Notes under the pieces: model-generated
Told to the model about the DNA's origin: nothing
Database searches by the model: none
The model's input: the letters and a program-made list of their open reading frames with translations, nothing else
Translations under genes and position numbers: made by a program
Part shown: piece after piece, positions 5,898-8,391 of the stretch
How positions within the stretch are numbered: the first letter of the stretch is position 1
Layout: each line of letters opens with the position of its first letter
NCBI GenBank assembly: GCA_945483375.1
Contig: CALYRQ010000027.1
Span: 1-8,391, forward strand
Source of the DNA: an uncultured Elusimicrobia bacterium
Lineage (GTDB): Bacteria; Elusimicrobiota; Elusimicrobia; Elusimicrobiales; Elusimicrobiaceae
DNA: 8,391 bases
Direction: 5' to 3'

Positions 5898-5928
5898 ATT
5901 ATAAATACTGGAGTTGGCTCCAAGTCAA
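5898..5928 (-). promoter_or_regulatory. MerR-type promoter of the CMD-cupin unit
   Basis: On the minus strand, -35 TTGACT (5923-5928) and -10 TATAAT (5898-5903) are separated by 19 bases instead of 17. The spacer carries the dyad TGGAG-N4-CTCCA (5909-5922). An overlong spacer with an operator dyad inside it is the hallmark of promoters activated by MerR-family proteins, and GGAG-N4-CTCC resembles sites of the aldehyde/electrophile-sensing branch as I recall them. A MerR-family gene lies at the other end of the same locus (8204-8391). The predicted mRNA leader is about 25 bases. Confidence 0.82.
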
Positions 5929-5932
5929 GTGG

Positions 5933-5961
5933 AAAAATAACCCGGGCACGGAACGCCCGGG
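5933..5961 (-). terminator. Intrinsic terminator of the regulator-to-cytochrome unit
   Basis: CCCGGGC (5941-5947) pairs with GCCCGGG (5955-5961) around a 7-base loop. On the minus strand it is followed by TTATTTTT. It lies 17 bases past the cytochrome stop and just upstream of the MerR-type promoter, which makes CMD-cupin a separate transcription unit. Confidence 0.82.
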
Positions 5962-5978
5962 ACGGAGATTATCGGTTG

Positions 5979-6602
5979 CTATCGTGCGCGATTTTCCCGT
6001 ATTTTTAGGCAAAAAACGCATGTAAGAAGCGCAAAAAGCCACGCCGCGCCCAAGTGTTGTACGGTGCAAACGGCGGCGGAAGGGGCGTGCGCGGAGAACG
6101 TTTCCAAAAACAAAAGTTTATTCCACAAGTGCAGAGCCCCGCAGGCGTACAGGCCGTATAGGCCAAAGAGTAAAAACAGCGTTTTTACGGGCGCGCTCAG
6201 CGGACGTTGCGGCAGGTGGAGTCCCGCGTGCATGCCCGTTAAAATGAGCCCCCAGTACGAAGCGCACAGGTGGATTTTTCGCCAAAAAAGAGAGCCGTTT
6301 ATCTCCAAAAATCCAAATACGTGTTGGGAAATCATCACGCCGCTTAACGCCACGGTCAGCATGGCCGCCAAGAGGCCGATATTAATCCCCGCCCAAACCG
6401 TACGGTAGGTATTGTACGGCCCGCGAAAAAGGGAAGCGTACCAGCGGAAATGAATCGCATTATGCGCGGCAAATAAGACGAATAAAATAACGCCCAGCCG
6501 TTCGTGACGCATTACCCCCGTCCAGGGCAGGGCGAACATAACCAAAAGGAGGACGCTCATCAGCGCGTCCACGGTAATTTGGGCCGTTTTTTTCATGCGC
6601 AT
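5979..6602 (-). CDS. DUF4405-type b-type cytochrome membrane protein
   Basis: 207 residues with five hydrophobic segments, at about 10-30, 35-55, 70-92, 112-130 and 135-157, plus a C-terminal one ending at CLKIRENRAR. Histidines likely to bind heme b lie within or next to them: His47 and His51 (HNAIH), His94 (SQHVF), His111 (RKIHLCASYWG), His125 and His129 (GMHAGLH). This pattern matches the DUF4405 family, known as a cytochrome-b-like family associated with flavinylated extracytoplasmic electron-transfer proteins. A role passing electrons across the inner membrane to or from the exported flavodoxin encoded just upstream is inferred. The start at 6602 is chosen because AGGAGG lies eight bases before it. 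The 36-base gap to the flavodoxin gene holds a TATAAT (6633-6638) without a -35 box, so cotranscription is favoured. Confidence 0.82.
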   Translation of the reverse strand: MRMKKTAQITVDALMSVLLLVMFALPWTGVMRHERLGVILFVLFAAHNAIHFRWYASLFRGPYNTYRTVWAGINIGLLAAMLTVALSGVMISQHVFGFLEINGSLFWRKIHLCASYWGLILTGMHAGLHLPQRPLSAPVKTLFLLFGLYGLYACGALHLWNKLLFLETFSAHAPSAAVCTVQHLGAAWLFALLTCVFCLKIRENRAR

Positions 6603-6638
6603 AAAAGCGTCCTCCTGAGGTAGATTTTCTTTATTATA

Positions 6639-7244
6639 CTATTTGGCCGCGCCCAGTTGGGTAAGCCACGCGGCGAGTGTTTTTTCGTTCGCGCCGGAAG
6701 AGCGGCCGGGGAACGTCATGGCGGCACCGAAAGTTGCGCCAGCGAGCTGTTTTTTCATGTCGCGTTCGCAATTTTGCATACCGCCGCCCCCGTGTGTGAA
6801 GAACGGGACCACTGTTTTGCCCGTAAAGTCATACGCGGCCAAAAAGGCGGAAACCGCCGGAGCGTACGTGCCCCACCAGTTGGGCGAACCGACGAAAACC
6901 ATGTCGTAATCCGCCCAGTTTTCCGGTTGGGACGTGAGTTCCGGTTTAAATCCGGACTGGATTTCTTTTTTGGCCTGCGCCGTCATGGCGTTATAGGTTT
7001 CGGGATATTGGTGATCCGTGGTGATTTCGAACAGCGTTCCGCCCGTAGCTTTGGCGATTTGCTGCGCCACCGCCTGCGTATTGCCGGAATACGAGTAATA
7101 CGCCACCAGGATTTTTTTAGGTGAGGCGGTTTTGGTTTGCGCCGAATCGGCAGCGGCCGGACCTTCGGAGGCCGCGGTGTTGCCGCAGGCCGCCATGGAA
7201 AGCATCAGCGCGGCCGACATCAGAATACCTGTTGTTTTTTTCAT
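6639..7244 (-). CDS. Flavodoxin-domain lipoprotein
   Basis: 201 residues. A lipoprotein signal (MKKTTGILMSAALMLSMAAC, Cys20 lipidated) is followed by a Ser/Ala-rich linker to about 42, then a flavodoxin fold. The FMN phosphate loop is YSYSGNT at 50-56, the second FMN loop SPNWWGTYAP at 120-129, and the third THGGGG at 150-155. The protein should therefore carry FMN on the outside of the cytoplasmic membrane or in the outer membrane, unlike classical cytosolic flavodoxins. Lipoprotein flavodoxins of this kind occur in gut bacteria but their partners are poorly known; the adjacent DUF4405 cytochrome is a plausible one. The start at 7244 is set by AAAGGAGGT just upstream, which overlaps the stop of the broken DUF3737 gene. 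A longer in-frame reading upstream to 7457 has no signal sequence and overlaps DUF3737. Confidence 0.9.
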   Translation of the reverse strand: MKKTTGILMSAALMLSMAACGNTAASEGPAAADSAQTKTASPKKILVAYYSYSGNTQAVAQQIAKATGGTLFEITTDHQYPETYNAMTAQAKKEIQSGFKPELTSQPENWADYDMVFVGSPNWWGTYAPAVSAFLAAYDFTGKTVVPFFTHGGGGMQNCERDMKKQLAGATFGAAMTFPGRSSGANEKTLAAWLTQLGAAK

Positions 7245-7254
7245 AGTACCTCCT

Positions 7255-7658
7255 TTAAAGTAAAACGGGTTCCCGCACGGGGGCGGTTTCGATGACGCAG
7301 TTGGCGCCGGAACGTTGGTGTTCGTCCCGTATAATTTGGCCGATGCTCTGCGCGCGGATAATTCCGCTTGCGGGATTTTTAATGCTGACGATATGCCCGC
7401 GTACGTCGGCATGAACGTCGCTGTATTCAAATGCGAGGTCGGTGGCTTGCATTTCACAGTTTTTAAGCGTCAGTCCCTGCGCGTAGCACAGCGGGTAGCG
7501 CAGGCAAAAGCGCGAATCCGTGACGCGGACGCTGCGCGTTTCTTTTAAGGCGGATTCTCCGTCCGCCGGTCCTTCAACGCGCAGTTTATGATTTCGGCGT
7601 CCGTAATGCCGTAGAGTGCGCGTTCTTCGTCTAATATTAAGTCTTTATATGCGTGCAT
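7255..7658 (-). pseudogene. DUF3737 family gene, frameshifted and internally shortened
   Basis: From the ATG at 7658 (AGAGAAGT just upstream) the reading begins MHAYKDLILDEERALYG then ITDAEIINC, a DUF3737 N-terminus, but then goes out of frame and stops at about residue 37. From about 7581, in another frame, the family sequence continues: VEGPADGESALKE, then RFCLRYPLCYAQGLTLKNC, then MQATDLAFEYSDVHADVRG, SIKNPASGIIRAQSIGQII, to a TAA at 7255. One base is missing near 7579-7586. The joined product would be only about 134 residues, against roughly 280 for the family as I remember it, with the middle of the beta-helix repeat missing. DUF3737 has no known function but is often encoded near flavodoxins, CMD proteins and MerR regulators. 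It sits 7 bases after the reductase stop and 10 before the flavodoxin start, so it was an operon member. Confidence 0.82.
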
Positions 7659-7665
7659 ACTTCTC

Positions 7666-8202
7666 TTAACAATTTTTTCCGGCTTCGTACGCTTCTTGAT
7701 AGGCGGGCATGTTTTTTACTTCGCCTTTTTGCCACGCGCCTACGCCGTAGATAACGCCTTTTTCGTGCGCGCCGTCCAAGCAATCTTCGGTAAAACCGCG
7801 CAAGGCTTCCAGCGTGCGGGCCATGTTTTTCTTTTCGGTGTCCGCGGCGGAAAGAATAAAGTAAAAATCTTTGTTTGCAATTTCCGTGTAGCGCGGAACG
7901 GTGCGGTCGATAAACGTTTTGAGCTGGCCGTCCATCGAGTAAAAATAGACAGGCGTGGCGAGGACGATTACGTCTGCTTCCACCATTTTATCCAGTAACG
8001 GTTTCATTCCGTCTTGCTGCACGCAGACGTGTGTATTGTTGCACACTCCGCAGCCTAAACAATAATTAATTTTATGTTCGGGCAGGGAAATTTTTTCTGC
8101 CTGATGTCCGGCTTCTTTTGCACCTTTTAAAAATTGGTCGCAAAGTAAATCCGAATTGCCGCCTTTGCGGGGACTGGCGGAAATGATAAGAACTTTTTTC
8201 AT
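7666..8202 (-). CDS. Flavodoxin-fold NAD(P)H-dependent oxidoreductase, iron-sulfur-flavoprotein-like
   Basis: 178 residues, cytosolic. The N-terminus KKVLIISASPRKGGNSD (2-18) is the FMN phosphate-binding motif of the NADPH-dependent FMN reductase/flavodoxin_2 group. ATPVYFYSMDGQLKTFIDR near 82-100 is the second conserved flavin/dimer region. Between them CLGCGVCNNTHVC (Cys48, Cys51, Cys54, Cys60) has the spacing Cx2Cx2Cx5C, which fits the compact cysteine motif that binds a 4Fe-4S cluster in archaeal-type iron-sulfur flavoproteins (Isf). It may instead be a plain FMN reductase that kept the cysteines. The start at 8202 has GAGG six bases before it, inside the end of the MerR gene, with one base between that stop and this ATG. 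It likely reduces a quinone, electrophile or partner protein as part of the MerR regulon. Confidence 0.87.
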   Translation of the reverse strand: MKKVLIISASPRKGGNSDLLCDQFLKGAKEAGHQAEKISLPEHKINYCLGCGVCNNTHVCVQQDGMKPLLDKMVEADVIVLATPVYFYSMDGQLKTFIDRTVPRYTEIANKDFYFILSAADTEKKNMARTLEALRGFTEDCLDGAHEKGVIYGVGAWQKGEVKNMPAYQEAYEAGKNC

Positions 8203-8203
8203 G

Positions 8204-8391
8204 TTAATCCTCTTTTAACAATTTTTTCTCGCACGCGACGATTTTTTCGTCGTATACTTTGATTTTATGGTTTAGTCGTTTAAGTACTTCCTGCATTTCG
8301 GTCACGCGCGCGGCCAGAGCGTCGCGTTCTTTTATCAGCAGGTTTTTGCCTTTTTGCAGGGTGCGGTTGCCGCGGCGGAATAGGGCTACGT
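8204..8391 (-). CDS. MerR-family transcriptional regulator, C-terminal part
   Basis: Only the last 61 residues are in the window; the gene enters from the right edge. The visible part, from VALFRRGNRTLQKGKNLL through KERDALAARVTEMQEVLKRL to NHKIKVYDEKIVACEKK, is one amphipathic helix ending in the N-x-KIKxYDE pattern seen at the end of MerR dimerisation helices (usually LDYKIxYYE). Cys53 in IVACEKK might be a sensor residue but is outside any known conserved position. The DNA-binding domain cannot be seen. The assignment is supported by the MerR-type promoter at 5898 in the same locus. The stop is one base before the reductase start, so the two genes are cotranscribed and probably coupled. 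Confidence 0.72.
   Translation of the reverse strand, partial: VALFRRGNRTLQKGKNLLIKERDALAARVTEMQEVLKRLNHKIKVYDEKIVACEKKLLKED

Noticed and set aside
6633..6638. TATAAT as a separate promoter for the DUF4405 gene
   Set aside because: It has no -35 box or TG extension and lies right after the flavodoxin stop in a 36-base gap; cotranscription is simpler.
1..8391. CRISPR arrays, insertion sequences, rRNA
   Set aside because: No regularly spaced repeats, transposase-like readings, terminal inverted repeats or rRNA motifs were seen on either strand.

Overview
The window comes from a Gram-negative bacterium of mid GC content (about half G+C by eye). The evidence is an EptA-type lipid A/phosphoethanolamine transferase, two lipoprotein signal sequences, sigma-70-like promoters (several of the extended -10 type) and clear Shine-Dalgarno sites. 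I cannot name the taxon from sequence alone; an uncultured gut-type lineage such as Elusimicrobiota is only a guess. Stop codons are used in the standard way.

Left part (1-2115, minus strand): an EptA-like phosphoethanolamine transferase runs off the left edge. It is preceded by a nucleoside phosphorylase gene with its own extended -10 promoter and intrinsic terminator. Middle part (2190-3962, plus strand): a small single-span membrane protein, a tRNA-Ser(GGA) with promoter and terminator, a short gene-free stretch with a possible decayed tRNA-like copy, and an AT-rich gene for a conserved protein of unknown function that may have a PD-(D/E)XK-like nuclease core. A strong bidirectional terminator separates it from a convergent inorganic pyrophosphatase gene (3980-4558).

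Right part (4630-8391, all minus strand): a redox locus. In transcription order it holds the C-terminus of a MerR-family regulator, a flavodoxin-fold reductase with an iron-sulfur-flavoprotein cysteine motif, a broken DUF3737 gene, a flavodoxin-domain lipoprotein and a DUF4405 b-type cytochrome, then a terminator. After that comes a second unit driven by a promoter with the MerR hallmark (19-bp spacer holding a dyad), encoding a carboxymuconolactone decarboxylase/AhpD-like protein and a cupin lipoprotein overlapping by ATGA.

My reading is that the MerR protein senses a reactive electrophile or redox stress and switches on a mostly extracytoplasmic redox set: membrane cytochrome, exported flavodoxin, exported cupin and (ancestrally) exported CMD protein. 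Two members look damaged: DUF3737 is frameshifted and shortened, and the CMD gene has an in-frame TGA at codon 4, inside its signal peptide.
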